Assembly: GCF_017873215.1 (NCBI RefSeq)
Contig: NZ_JAGGKA010000007.1
Coordinates: forward strand, 1-64,000
DNA from: Clostridium tetanomorphum
Lineage (GTDB): Bacteria > Bacillota > Clostridia > Clostridiales > Clostridiaceae
Length of the DNA stretch: 64,000 nt
Direction: 5' to 3'
The notes beneath the pieces were generated by a model. The model searched no databases, was not told the origin of the DNA, and was given only the letters and a program-made list of their open reading frames with translations. Below are positions 9,212 to 18,231 of the stretch, piece by piece; positions within the stretch are counted from its first letter, which is position 1; every line of letters begins with the position of its first letter. The position numbers and the translations under genes are program-made.

Positions 9212-9901
9212 TTATCTTTTAAGTATATCTTTAAGCTCCATTAAATTAGAAATTTCATAAGTGGGTTTTATTTCGGTATTATTTATAATCTTATTAGGAT
9301 TAAACCAGCAGGTATCTATACCAAAATTTATTCCACCTTGTATATCAGAGGTTAAGCTATCTCCTACCATTAATACTTTACTTTTATCAGTATATTTTAT
9401 ATTATTTAAGGCGTATTCAAATATTTTTGAATCTGGTTTTGACACTGGAGCCTCTTCAGATATTATTATGTCCTCAAAGTATTTTGATATAGTGGATTTT
9501 CTTATTCTATTATCTTGAACATCTGTAATACCATTAGTAATTATAAAAAGTTTATAGTCTTTATACAGACTTTCTAAAAGACATATACTATCATCATATA
9601 AAAAGGAAGAACAAGATAAACGTTTTATATATGACTTTGCAAACTCAACCTGGTTAAATTTAATATTTAATTTACGTGATAATCTTTTAAATCTTTCAAC
9701 ATTTAATTCTTTTTGAGTAATAAGACCATCTTCCATCTCTTTCCATATAGTTGTGTTTATTTCCCTATATATTTTTAAATGATAATTTTCATCATAGTTC
9801 ATATTGAATTCAAGCATAGTATTTTTAAAAGCATCTTCTTCGGATTTTTTAAAATCAAATAAAGTTTCATCTGCATCAAATATTATAATCTCATATTTCA
9901 T
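9212..9901 (-). CDS. HAD-superfamily hydrolase, YjjG/YfnB-like nucleotidase
   Basis: 229 aa. Motif I is D9-A-D11-ETLFD, motif II has TNG in a FIITNGITD stretch, and motif IV is GDSLTSDIQGG. The helical cap begins with FKKSEEDAF, as in the YjjG/YfnB pyrimidine-nucleotidase group. It would dephosphorylate small phosphorylated metabolites, probably 5'-nucleotides, including non-canonical ones. It stands alone on the minus strand and is preceded by an AGGATTATT-type ribosome site. Subfamily placement is by motif pattern only. Confidence 0.85.
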   Translation of the reverse strand: MKYEIIIFDADETLFDFKKSEEDAFKNTMLEFNMNYDENYHLKIYREINTTIWKEMEDGLITQKELNVERFKRLSRKLNIKFNQVEFAKSYIKRLSCSSFLYDDSICLLESLYKDYKLFIITNGITDVQDNRIRKSTISKYFEDIIISEEAPVSKPDSKIFEYALNNIKYTDKSKVLMVGDSLTSDIQGGINFGIDTCWFNPNKIINNTEIKPTYEISNLMELKDILKR

Positions 9902-10047
9902 AATAATCCTCCAGTACAGTTAGTTTTCATAATTATAGCATAACTTATTCATTACTTCATAAGTGACAAAGAGGTATAGCAGAATATTTTAATTTAGATA
10001 TTTTAAAAATACGTATTACTTGCGTTATATCAATTGTAGAATCGCCA

Positions 10048-11433
10048 TTAAGTAGATGTATTTTCTACAATTTTTTTTAACGATACAATCATTGAAGATT
10101 TTATTTGGTTTGAATAAATTTCTTTTCTTATGAAAGGAAACTTACACATTAGAATGAATATAAAATTCATTATTCTAGATTTATAATTTTTTTGTGGAAA
10201 ATCATATACATTAAGTGTTTTATAAGCTTTATGATCAGCAACAAAAGGAAATCTTAAGTTTCCCCATACTTCATCTCTAAATATCTTCATACCTGCTATA
10301 CCAAGAAAGGTGGCAGGTTTAGTGTAATTTACAGTTGATAACTTAATAAGATTGTATGAAAAAGTATATAATTGTTCATCGATTTCTATATTGGTATCAT
10401 ACTCATCAGTGACAAAGCCAACTAAATTAGAGCCTTGCCATTGGACATAGGATTCTAATATTTGTCTTAAATTAGGTATTTGCCTCAGAACACCAGATAT
10501 TATAAAACCTATTTGTTTACCAGAAAGAGATGGAGTGTGAGTATTAAAAAATCCTCTGTCTAAGAATTTTTTCCATGTAGAAGATAAATGCCTGTATTTA
10601 ATAGAACCAGCAAAAACTATTATATCCGCAGTTTTTAATTTACTATTATAAAAATTAATAAAATCATCCTTACCTGTATAAGCGCACTCATAGTTATAAC
10701 CACATTTTAAGCAGCCTAAGCAGCTTCCTTTTATATCTATATATTGAAGATTAATTAATTCTATAGTTTGGGAAAATGAATTTATAAATTTATCTATCAT
10801 ATTTTTTAAATTAATATTTTCTAAAGAATCAGTTACTATAATTATTTTTTTATTTGAAACATCTATTTTATCATGGATAATTTCAGGAATATATTCTTTT
10901 AGCGAATATTCTACTGGACTGTAGTTTTTTAAAGTAATTACTTTATTTTCTATAGCATCAAAATAGTTTTGAGCAAATTGTAATAGATTTTTTCTTATAT
11001 GTTCTTTTTTTAAATCATACATTTCTGCGGAAAAATAATCTACATAATTCATATTTAAGTCATCGCAAATGGAATTCATGTAATTTATTGCAGTGTGGTC
11101 ATAAAAGTGAATTGATGTAGTAACAACTGAAGCATATTTTCCTTTAAAAGCATCTTCAACATTTCTTTCAAAAATTAATTCTATAAATCTTTGATAATTG
11201 GAATGAACAGTAAAAACATAAAGAGGGAATGCCCATATAACTCCATCACTAAGTTTAATTTCGTTAATTATATCCTCAAAAGTTTTTTTATCTTTTTCTA
11301 TTTTATTAATCCCTTGAGAAATATTAATTATTTTCAATTGGTGATGCTTAAACTTTTTTTGAATATAGTTTATATATTGCATAGTAACACTAATATCACC
11401 TTTAGGACTTCCATTTAAAACTACTATTTTCAT
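10048..11433 (-). CDS. Two-domain flavodoxin-fold protein with ISF-type cysteine motif
   Basis: 461 aa, two NADPH-dependent FMN reductase/flavodoxin-like domains in tandem. The first (about 1-165) begins VVLNGSPKGD, the FMN phosphate loop. The second starts near 195 and contains C238-X2-C241-X2-C244-X5-C250, the compact cysteine pattern that binds a 4Fe-4S cluster in archaeal iron-sulfur flavoproteins. The last 90 residues are unlike flavodoxin. It probably carries electrons in an anaerobic reduction; the substrate is unknown. It is divergent from a TetR gene, and the shared promoter region holds two dyad operators, so TetR control is likely. Confidence 0.82.
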   Translation of the reverse strand: MKIVVLNGSPKGDISVTMQYINYIQKKFKHHQLKIINISQGINKIEKDKKTFEDIINEIKLSDGVIWAFPLYVFTVHSNYQRFIELIFERNVEDAFKGKYASVVTTSIHFYDHTAINYMNSICDDLNMNYVDYFSAEMYDLKKEHIRKNLLQFAQNYFDAIENKVITLKNYSPVEYSLKEYIPEIIHDKIDVSNKKIIIVTDSLENINLKNMIDKFINSFSQTIELINLQYIDIKGSCLGCLKCGYNYECAYTGKDDFINFYNSKLKTADIIVFAGSIKYRHLSSTWKKFLDRGFFNTHTPSLSGKQIGFIISGVLRQIPNLRQILESYVQWQGSNLVGFVTDEYDTNIEIDEQLYTFSYNLIKLSTVNYTKPATFLGIAGMKIFRDEVWGNLRFPFVADHKAYKTLNVYDFPQKNYKSRIMNFIFILMCKFPFIRKEIYSNQIKSSMIVSLKKIVENTST

Positions 11434-11547
11434 TTACAACACCTCTATTATTAATTGTTTTTATATAAGTAATTCTTTTTTAAGTCAGTATATTTTATTA
11501 TGATGGATAAGTACTGAAATTTCATATACTTTATTTATTGAAAGTTA

Positions 11548-11603
11548 TGTTGACAGCGTAAACTTTAATTTAATTATAATTGAATAAGTTTACAGTGTCA
11601 ACA
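11548..11603. promoter_or_regulatory. Divergent promoters with two TetR-type operators
   Basis: Two related 15-bp dyads, GTTGACAGCGTAAAC (11549-11563) and GTTTACAGTGTCAAC (11588-11602), are mirror copies of each other. Each contains a -35 hexamer TTGACA facing inward. Leftward: TTGACA (11601-11596), 17 bp, TATAAT (11578-11573), an ideal promoter for the flavodoxin gene. Rightward: TTGACA (11550-11555) and TATAAT (11575-11580) with 19-bp spacing, for the TetR gene. A repressor bound here would block both. Confidence 0.85.
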
Positions 11604-11672
11604 TGAAGTGATATAATTTTTATGATAAAAATTATTTTAAATATATTCTAAGATTTAAGGAGGATATCAACA

Positions 11673-12260
11673 GTGAATAGAAAAACATATCATCATGGTG
11701 ATTTAAAAAATGAACTTATACATAATGGATTAGTATTATTAAATAAAGAAGGTATTGAGGGATTCTCCTTAAGAAAAGTTGCTAGTATGAGTGGAGTAAG
11801 TCATAATGCACCCTATAAGCATTTTAAAGATAAGGATGCACTTATTAATGAAATAATTAAAGAAGTTTGGAGAAAATTTTATATAGCATTACTTCAGATA
11901 ACTGAGATATATCATGATAATGCTAAATTACAAATTATTGAGATGGGAAAAGCATATGTGAAGTTTATGGTAGAAAATCCAGAATATTTAAAGTTTATGT
12001 TTTTGTCAGATAATGCTCATCCTATAAAAATAGAAGATGATAAATTTACTGAAGATAAAGATAGTGCTTTTGGAGTTTTTAAACATAGTGCAGAAAGATT
12101 TTTTAAGGAAATAAAGTTAGATGAAAATTTATATATGCAAAAGACGCTAACTTTATGGAGTATGGTTCATGGAATAGCAATATTAATTATTAAAAGGAGT
12201 ATTGAATACAAAGGAGATTACTTAAAGTTAGTGGAAAGTATGATTAGAGCTAACATTTAA
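11673..12260 (+). CDS. TetR/AcrR family transcriptional regulator
   Basis: 195 aa. The N-terminal HTH (about residues 8-58) has the standard TetR pattern, ending GVSHNAPYKHFKDKDAL; the C-terminal half is the all-helical ligand domain. It starts at GTG behind an AGGAGGA site. It is divergently transcribed from the two-domain flavoprotein, and two dyad operators overlap both promoters, so it very probably represses itself and the flavoprotein. The MBL hydrolase gene downstream may also belong to its regulon. The inducer is unknown. Confidence 0.9.
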   Translation: MNRKTYHHGDLKNELIHNGLVLLNKEGIEGFSLRKVASMSGVSHNAPYKHFKDKDALINEIIKEVWRKFYIALLQITEIYHDNAKLQIIEMGKAYVKFMVENPEYLKFMFLSDNAHPIKIEDDKFTEDKDSAFGVFKHSAERFFKEIKLDENLYMQKTLTLWSMVHGIAILIIKRSIEYKGDYLKLVESMIRANI

Positions 12261-12401
12261 TAATATTAATCAAGTATTCTTTTTTACTTAATATATGGTT
12301 AAGTATATTACAGAATTGTTCATGAGATAACTATATTATTTATGGGTATGATATTATATAAGCAATTATATAAGCAATTAAATTGTATGAGGAGAATTTG
12401 T

Positions 12402-13121
12402 ATGAATAAAATAAATATATTAGAAGTAAATTTTAATTTTGATGGACAGGTAAATACTATCTATCCAGTAATATTAGAAGATGAAAATGAAATGATTTTA
12501 ATTGATTGTGGATATCCTGATTTTTTACATTTAATTGAACAAATTGCAATAAAGGATGGAATTGATATAAAAAAATTATCTAAAATAATTATAACTCATC
12601 ACGATTTTGATCATATGGGAACTTTAGCAGAATTTAAAAGAAAATATCCTAATATACAGATATTAGCTTCAAAAGAAGATGAGCCTTATATCAGTGGTAA
12701 GAAAAAATCACTAAGATTAAAACAAGCTGAAGCTATGTATCATTCTTTATCAGAAAAAGAGAAGGAGAAAGCCAGAGATTTTCATAAGATGCTCGAATCA
12801 GTGGAGCCTTGCAATGTAGATATATGTTTGAATGATAAAGATTATTTTCATTTTTGTGGAGGTATAGAAATAATATCTACACCAGGTCATATGCCTGGAC
12901 ACATATCAGTTTATGTAAAAGAGAATAAGACATTAATCAGCGGAGATGCTTTGGTGATAGAAAATGAATGCTTAAATATTGCTCTACCCAAATATACTTT
13001 AGATATAGAAAAAGCCAAAGAATCTGTAAAAAAGCTTCTAAGTTACGATATAGATAGGATTATATGTTATCATGGAGGTGTGTATACAGGGGACATAAAA
13101 AAAGCACTTGAAGCAATATAA
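12402..13121 (+). CDS. MBL-fold (metallo-beta-lactamase superfamily) hydrolase
   Basis: 239 aa from the ATG at 12402, chosen because AGGAG lies 8 nt before it; the frame is open 20 codons further but without a ribosome site. The metal motif reads HHDFDH, the H-x-D-x-D-H variant of HxHxDH seen in YflN-like proteins. Further ligands are TPGHMPGH, SGDAL and the late CYHGG. It hydrolyses an unknown ester, lactone or thioester. The upstream 140 bp contains a 12-nt unit, TTATATAAGCAA, twice in tandem (12354-12377). It follows the TetR gene and may be in its regulon. Confidence 0.85.
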   Translation: MNKINILEVNFNFDGQVNTIYPVILEDENEMILIDCGYPDFLHLIEQIAIKDGIDIKKLSKIIITHHDFDHMGTLAEFKRKYPNIQILASKEDEPYISGKKKSLRLKQAEAMYHSLSEKEKEKARDFHKMLESVEPCNVDICLNDKDYFHFCGGIEIISTPGHMPGHISVYVKENKTLISGDALVIENECLNIALPKYTLDIEKAKESVKKLLSYDIDRIICYHGGVYTGDIKKALEAI

Positions 13122-13124
13122 AAT

Positions 13125-13223
13125 TTAAGTAAGGCCTTTAGTAAGAATGGTATTAGAGTGCGGTTCATCTACATCAATATACCCTTTTGTAATATATATT
13201 TTTATTTTCAAGTTATTATTCAT
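13125..13223 (-). CDS. Possible small protein or gene remnant
   Basis: A 32-codon minus-strand frame starting MNNNLKIK, with a good GGAGAG site 6 nt upstream of its ATG. The composition is protein-like and I recognise no family. It sits at the probable left edge of the MerR-ABC insertion. It may therefore be a free-standing small gene or a leftover end of a gene disrupted there. Confidence 0.25.
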   Translation of the reverse strand: MNNNLKIKIYITKGYIDVDEPHSNTILTKGLT

Positions 13224-13294
13224 AATGAACTCTCCACTATAACACCATACTTTTAATGAGTGCTACCATAGAATTAAATGGAGGTGGCAATATA

Positions 13295-14050
13295 ATGGAA
13301 AATAAGTATAAGACAGCAGAAGTGGCGAAAATAGTTGGTATTCATCCTAATACAGTGCGTCTTTATGAAAAATGTCAATTAATATCTAAGCCAGAAAGAC
13401 AACAAAATGGTTATCGTGTTTTTAATGATTTACATATTGAGCAATTCAAGTTAGCAAGAGTTTTACTAAAGGTTGAAGTATTACAAAATGGTTTGCGAAA
13501 AAAGGCTGTTGATATTATTAAAATCTCTGCTACAAAAAATTTTGATGCAGCAATTCTTCTAACTGGAAGTTATCTATTACAGATTAAATCAGAGAAACAG
13601 AATGCAGAAGAAGCAATTGAAATTGTAAAACAGATGTTCTCTGGTTCACATCATACAAAAGAAACAGAGTGCTTATCACTTACAAGAAAGCAGGCAGCAG
13701 ATTCTTTACAGATTACCATAGATACTTTAAGAAATTGGGAGTTAAATGGATTGATTACAGTAAAGCGCAGACAAAATGGCTATCGGGTTTACACAAATGA
13801 GGATATTATGCGTCTGAAAATTATCCGTTCGCTTCGATGTGCAAATTATTCACTATCTGCTATATTACGAATGTTGTCAGCTATTTCTCAAGATCCAAAT
13901 GTTAATATCAGAAAGGTAATTGATACTCCTAAACATGATGATGGCATTATTTCTGTATGTGATAAATTGCTTACTTCACTACAGGAGGCTGAAAGTAATG
14001 CACTTCATGTAATGGCTCAGTTAAAAAATATGAAAAAGCAATTTAAATAA
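13295..14050 (+). CDS. MerR-like regulator with two HTH domains
   Basis: 251 aa from ATG 13295, which follows GGAGGTGG; 13 more codons are open upstream. It contains two MerR-type winged-helix units, about residues 5-60 and 130-190. Each has the typical arrangement ending QNGYR-V-(F/Y) (KPERQQNGYRVF and VKRRQNGYRVY). Classical MerR proteins have one and dimerise through a coiled coil; this protein may bind a dyad as a monomer. It immediately precedes an ABC exporter and probably regulates it, perhaps through the hairpin at 14080-14101. Confidence 0.85.
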   Translation: MENKYKTAEVAKIVGIHPNTVRLYEKCQLISKPERQQNGYRVFNDLHIEQFKLARVLLKVEVLQNGLRKKAVDIIKISATKNFDAAILLTGSYLLQIKSEKQNAEEAIEIVKQMFSGSHHTKETECLSLTRKQAADSLQITIDTLRNWELNGLITVKRRQNGYRVYTNEDIMRLKIIRSLRCANYSLSAILRMLSAISQDPNVNIRKVIDTPKHDDGIISVCDKLLTSLQEAESNALHVMAQLKNMKKQFK

Positions 14051-14079
14051 AAAATCTATATAAAAAACCCTACACTTTT

Positions 14080-14101
14080 CCACCAGGCTACGTTCTGGTG
14101 G
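14080..14101 (+). terminator. Hairpin between the MerR-type regulator and ABC exporter genes
   Basis: CCACCAG (14080-14086) pairs with CTGGTGG (14095-14101) around an 8-nt loop and is followed by TATTCTTTTA. It may be a terminator of the regulator gene or an attenuator for the exporter. Confidence 0.5.
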
Positions 14102-14141
14102 TATTCTTTTATATGTATAAAAGAACAAGGAGGTTTGGAGA

Positions 14142-14876
14142 ATGGAAATAACAATTAAAGTTGACAAACTATGTAAGTCTTATGCCGGAATTCGTGTAAT
14201 TGAAAATCTTGAATTTTATATATCACGGGGCGAGGTATTTGGATTGCTTGGCGCAAATGGATCAGGAAAAAGTACCACAATTGAATGTATATTAGGGACA
14301 AAAAGTGCGGATAGCGGAACAGTATCTATTTTAGGAATGAATCCACATAGGGAGAGGAAAAAGATCTTTGAACGGGTAGGTGTTCAATTTCAGGAAGCGA
14401 ATTATCAGGACAAAATCACCGTGAGGGAGCTTTGCCAGGAAACATACTGTCTTTATAAAAATCCTGCTGATTATGAAGTTCTTCTAAAGCAATTCGCCCT
14501 GGAAGGAAAAACAAAAAATATGGTAAAAGAACTATCTGGGGGACAGAAACAAAGACTATTTATCGTACTAGCACTGATCTCCAATCCAGAGGTTGTGTTT
14601 CTTGATGAATTGACAACAGGACTTGATGCAAAAGCAAGGCGAAGCGTTTGGAACAGTTTGATGAGACTTAAGAATAGGGGGCTGACAATCTTTTTAACCT
14701 CTCATTTTATGGATGAGGTAGAAACTCTGTGTGACCGTATTGGTATCTTGAAAGACGGAAATTTTATTTTTTGTGGTTCCGTACAGGAAGCTATTGCTGC
14801 CAGTCCATATGAAAAACTGGAAGACGCATATCTTTGGTATACAGGAGAGGAGGAATTAGAAAGTGAAGACATTTAG
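14142..14876 (+). CDS. ABC transporter ATP-binding protein
   Basis: 244 aa. Walker A is LGANGSGKST, the Q-loop lies in VGVQFQEA, the signature is LSGGQKQR, Walker B is VVFLDELTTGLD, and the H-loop is in LTSHFMDE. It belongs to the ABC-2 (drug/antibiotic or lantibiotic exporter) class. The ATG follows AAGGAGG. It overlaps the permease gene by 14 bp. Its base use is richer in G and C than the flanking genes, which suggests import together with the MerR-type regulator and the permease. Confidence 0.93.
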   Translation: MEITIKVDKLCKSYAGIRVIENLEFYISRGEVFGLLGANGSGKSTTIECILGTKSADSGTVSILGMNPHRERKKIFERVGVQFQEANYQDKITVRELCQETYCLYKNPADYEVLLKQFALEGKTKNMVKELSGGQKQRLFIVLALISNPEVVFLDELTTGLDAKARRSVWNSLMRLKNRGLTIFLTSHFMDEVETLCDRIGILKDGNFIFCGSVQEAIAASPYEKLEDAYLWYTGEEELESEDI

Positions 14877-15606
14877 AACAATGCTAAAAACTGAATTAAA
14901 ACTATCTATGCGAGGGATGGACATGTTCATCTTTGCATTATGTATGCCAATGATAATGGTAATTATCATTGGTATCATATACGGCAATAAGCTTGCATTT
15001 AACGGAGCGGAATATACATTTTTACAACAGTCCTTTGGGGCAGTGTCTACAATAGCAATATGTGCCGGTGGTGTCATGGGGCTTCCATTAGTTATATCAG
15101 ATTACCGGAACAAAAAAATCCTAAAACGGTTTAAAGTAACTCCTACAAGTCCGGCACTTATTTTAGCGGTACAGGTAACTATTTATATGTTTTACGCTAT
15201 GGCTTCTCTTATCCTTGTTTATACTGTAGCAGTACTATTCTTTCAATATCATTTTGTTGGCTCACTGCTACAATTTCTGGGGGCATACTTGTTAGTTATG
15301 TTGTCTATGTTCAGTATTGGTATGATGGTAGGTGGAGTTTCGCCGAATATGAAAATTGCCAGCGTGATTGCCAGTATTTTGTACTTTCCTATGTTAATTT
15401 TTTCCGGAGCCACTTTGCCATATGAAGTCATGCCCTCAGCACTTCAAAAAGTAGCTGACCTTTTGCCATTGACGCAGGGGATTAAACTGCTGAAAGCAAC
15501 CTCATTGGGCTTACCTATTACAGATGTTCTGTTTTCAATTATCGTCATGGCTGTTCTTGCAGTAATTTGTATTGGTATAGCAATTCGTTTTTTTAAGTGG
15601 GAATAA
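14863..15606 (+). CDS. ABC-2 type transporter permease
   Basis: 247 aa with six hydrophobic helices in the ABC-2 arrangement. It starts at GTG 14863 inside the end of the ATPase gene, behind GAGGAGG. It forms the membrane half of the exporter with the preceding ATPase; the substrate is unknown. Its final codons run directly into the truncated ArsA-like gene: the stop at 15604-15606 lies where ArsA homology begins. This marks the right edge of the presumed inserted module. Confidence 0.92.
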   Translation: MKTFRTMLKTELKLSMRGMDMFIFALCMPMIMVIIIGIIYGNKLAFNGAEYTFLQQSFGAVSTIAICAGGVMGLPLVISDYRNKKILKRFKVTPTSPALILAVQVTIYMFYAMASLILVYTVAVLFFQYHFVGSLLQFLGAYLLVMLSMFSIGMMVGGVSPNMKIASVIASILYFPMLIFSGATLPYEVMPSALQKVADLLPLTQGIKLLKATSLGLPITDVLFSIIVMAVLAVICIGIAIRFFKWE

Positions 15607-16688
15607 AAAGGAATGTAGCGGTAGGCATAAGCACTGATATGGCTCATAACTTAAGTGATTTATTTATGAAGGAAATAAAAGAAGAGCCAGTAGAAATAGT
15701 AAATAATCTTTGTGCATTAGAAATAGATTCAAATTATGAAATGAATAGACATTACAGAAGTATTTCAGAGGCTTTTAAGAAGATGATTCCTTTGGGGAAT
15801 GAAAAGAATGAAGAAGTAATGGAAGATATAGTTGTATTTCCAGGTATAGAAGAATTATTTTCATTACTTAAGATAAAGGAAATATATGATGAAAATATTT
15901 ATGATTTAATCATAGTAGACTGTGCGCCTACTGGGGAAACTCTTTCTTTATTAAAATTTCCAGAACTTTTTTCATGGTATATGGAAAAGATATTTCCTAT
16001 TGGTAAGATAGCTATGAAAGTATTAAGACCAATTTCAAAGGTAGCTTTAAAATTAGATATGCCTGATGAAAAGGCTATGAATGATATTGAAAAATTATAT
16101 GTTAAGCTTGGAAACTTGCAAAGTCTTTTAAAAGATAGAGAGGTTTGTAGTATAAGACTTGTTACCATACCAGAAAAAATGGTGGTAGATGAAAGTAAGA
16201 GAAACTATATGTATTTAAATTTATACAACTTTAATGTAGATGGATTATATATCAATAGAATAATACCGAAGGATATAGATAATAGCTTTTTTGATCAATG
16301 GAAACAGATTCAAAAAAACTATTTAGATGAGATAAATTCAGTATTTTATAATATTCCAAAATACAAAATTAAATGGTATGAAGTAGATATAAACGGAGTA
16401 AGTGGGTTAGATAGAATTATAAGGGATTCTTTACAGGATGACAATATATTTAAGGTTTTAAAGACAACATTAAATGAGATCTTTGAAAAGACAGAGAAAG
16501 GATATCGGCTTAATGTTTATGTACCCTTTACCAATAAAAAAGATTTTGATCTATTTGAGTCTGGTACAGATATTATAATAAAAATAGGGAATTTCAAGAG
16601 AAATATTCCCATACCCAATATTATAGAAAAATATTCAATAACTTCTGCAAAGCTAAATGATGAAATACTAAGTATTTATTTTGAATAA
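15597..16688 (+). pseudogene. ArsA-family ATPase gene lacking its P-loop (5' truncated)
   Basis: The open frame encodes about 363 aa. Homology to the intact ArsA-like protein at 16941 begins only at ISTDMAHN, equivalent to VSTDQAHS about 35 residues into the intact protein. The N-terminal P-loop GKGGVGKT is missing. The frame begins inside the last codons of the ABC permease with no ribosome site; an internal ATG at 15639 has none either. The rest is well preserved, including DCAPTGETLSLL, FPELFSWYMEK and an HSP20-like C-terminal domain from about 300. It is a recent truncation caused by arrival of the upstream module, or a P-loop-less partner subunit. Confidence 0.8.
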
Positions 16689-16703
16689 ATGGGAGGCATC
16701 ATG

Positions 16704-16922
16704 ATGAATAAAGAATTTGTTAAGAATATAATTAAGGCAAAGAAATATGAGTACCAAGCTATAAAGGAAATAATGCCTGATAACTTGAAAAAGAGATTAG
16801 AGGAATTTGAAAAATATGCATTAAATTTATTAAAGGATGCTATACATGAAATGATAAAAGAGGATTTAGAAGAAGATAACAGTAAGAAGATAACAAAAAA
16901 AATTGTTGTAGATTTTTCATAG
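16704..16922 (+). CDS. Small conserved-looking protein between ArsA-like genes
   Basis: 72 aa from ATG 16704 (or 16701); GGGAGG lies 7 nt before the chosen start. It is highly charged and predicted all-helical, with many Lys/Glu and no cysteines or membrane segment. No family is recognised. It is tightly placed between the two ArsA-family ATPase genes and so probably belongs to their operon, perhaps as a small partner or regulator of the ATPase. Confidence 0.7.
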   Translation: MNKEFVKNIIKAKKYEYQAIKEIMPDNLKKRLEEFEKYALNLLKDAIHEMIKEDLEEDNSKKITKKIVVDFS

Positions 16923-16940
16923 TAAATTGGAGGGAGCAAT

Positions 16941-18101
16941 ATGAGAATAATATTATATACGGGAAAAGGTGGAGTAGGTAAAACCAGTGTAGCTGCTGCA
17001 ACAGCTTGCAAAATAGCAAGTGGCGGGAAAAAGGTATTGATTGTAAGTACAGATCAAGCACATAGTTTAAGGGATTCATTTGATATAAAGCTTTCAAATG
17101 AACCTTTAAAAATAAGCAATAATCTTTATGCTATGGAAATAAATTCAGTTTTAGAGAATGAGAATTCCTGGGGAAATATAAAGAGTTATTTTGAAAAACT
17201 TATGGTATTTAAATCTGAAAAAACAATAGAAACTGAAGAACTATTGGTATTTCCAGGTTTTGAGGAGTTACTGGCATTAATTAAAATTAAGGATATATAT
17301 GATGAAGGAAAATATGATGTTTTAATAGTAGATTGTGTTCCTACAGGAGAAACTATGTCATTGTTAAAGTTTCCAGATTTATTTAAATGGTGGATGGAAA
17401 AGATATTTCCTATTAAAAGAAAAGGAGCAAAGATTGCAAAACCAATAATTGAAGCTACTATAAAAATGCCCATGCCAACAGATAATACTTTTGATGAAAT
17501 TGAAAAATTATATATAAAGATTGATGAGCTTCATAGTCTAATGCTTGATAAGAATATAGTTAGCATAAGAATAGTTACTACTGCAGAAAAAATAGTGGTT
17601 AAGGAAGCAAAAAGAAGTTTTTCTTATCCTCATCTTTTCGATTACAATGTTGATGCAATAATCATAAATAAGATTTTTTCAAAAGATTCTCTAAAGGGGT
17701 ATTTTGAAGGATGGACAACTATTCAAAAGGAGAGCATTGATGATATATATGATAGTTTTAAAGGTATTCCAATTTTTAAATTAGAATTAATGAGTGATGA
17801 GCTAAGAGAATATAATACCCTTCAAAATGTAGGTAATAAAATTTATAAAGAAGTTAATCCAGAAGATGTTCTTTTTCAGGACAAGATATTTACTATTGAA
17901 AAGAATGCTGAAGGATATAATCTTGTTATAAACATGCCTTTTGTTGATAAAAGAGAGTTAAATCTTTCTCAAAAAGGCGATGAAATAACCATATCAATTA
18001 AGAATGAGAGAAGAAGTTTTGTACTACCAACAAAGCTTCACTCTAAAGAAATAACATGTGCAAAATATATTGATGGAAAGCTTAATATTCATTTTGCTTA
18101 A
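16941..18101 (+). CDS. ArsA-family ATPase with HSP20-like C-terminal domain
   Basis: 386 aa. P-loop GKGGVGKTSVAAA is at residues 8-20, the ArsA/Get3 DTDPA-like element is replaced by VSTDQAHS, and DCVPTGETMSLLKFP forms the switch region. From about residue 305 there is a beta-rich HSP20-like domain (ArsA_HSP20 type). The family covers arsenite-pump ATPases and Get3-like tail-anchor chaperones. No ars genes are nearby, so a protein-targeting or chaperone role is as likely as metal transport. The site GGAGGGAG precedes the ATG. A terminator follows at 18161-18186. Confidence 0.85.
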   Translation: MRIILYTGKGGVGKTSVAAATACKIASGGKKVLIVSTDQAHSLRDSFDIKLSNEPLKISNNLYAMEINSVLENENSWGNIKSYFEKLMVFKSEKTIETEELLVFPGFEELLALIKIKDIYDEGKYDVLIVDCVPTGETMSLLKFPDLFKWWMEKIFPIKRKGAKIAKPIIEATIKMPMPTDNTFDEIEKLYIKIDELHSLMLDKNIVSIRIVTTAEKIVVKEAKRSFSYPHLFDYNVDAIIINKIFSKDSLKGYFEGWTTIQKESIDDIYDSFKGIPIFKLELMSDELREYNTLQNVGNKIYKEVNPEDVLFQDKIFTIEKNAEGYNLVINMPFVDKRELNLSQKGDEITISIKNERRSFVLPTKLHSKEITCAKYIDGKLNIHFA

Positions 18102-18160
18102 GGAAAAGAAATATACATTAAGGAAAGAGATTAATTTATTAAAGAAAAATCAACCTTAAA

Positions 18161-18186
18161 AATCAACCGAAAGGTTGATTTTTTTT
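18161..18186 (+). terminator. Rho-independent terminator after the ArsA-like gene
   Basis: AATCAACC (18161-18168), loop GAAA, GGTTGATT (18173-18180), then at least six T. A textbook terminator separating the ArsA-like operon from the next ABC exporter operon. Confidence 0.9.
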
Positions 18187-18231
18187 ATCTACAATTTTTG
18201 TATTATGAATATGAAAGGTGGAGGTAATAAT

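Noticed and set aside
10033-10071. Terminator of the flavodoxin gene
   Set aside because: ATTGTAGAA/TTCTACAAT is followed by T only on the plus strand, while the gene is on the minus strand and overlaps the hairpin.
12354-12377. Regulatory iteron-like repeat
   Set aside because: Only two copies of a 12-nt AT-rich unit; too few to claim function.
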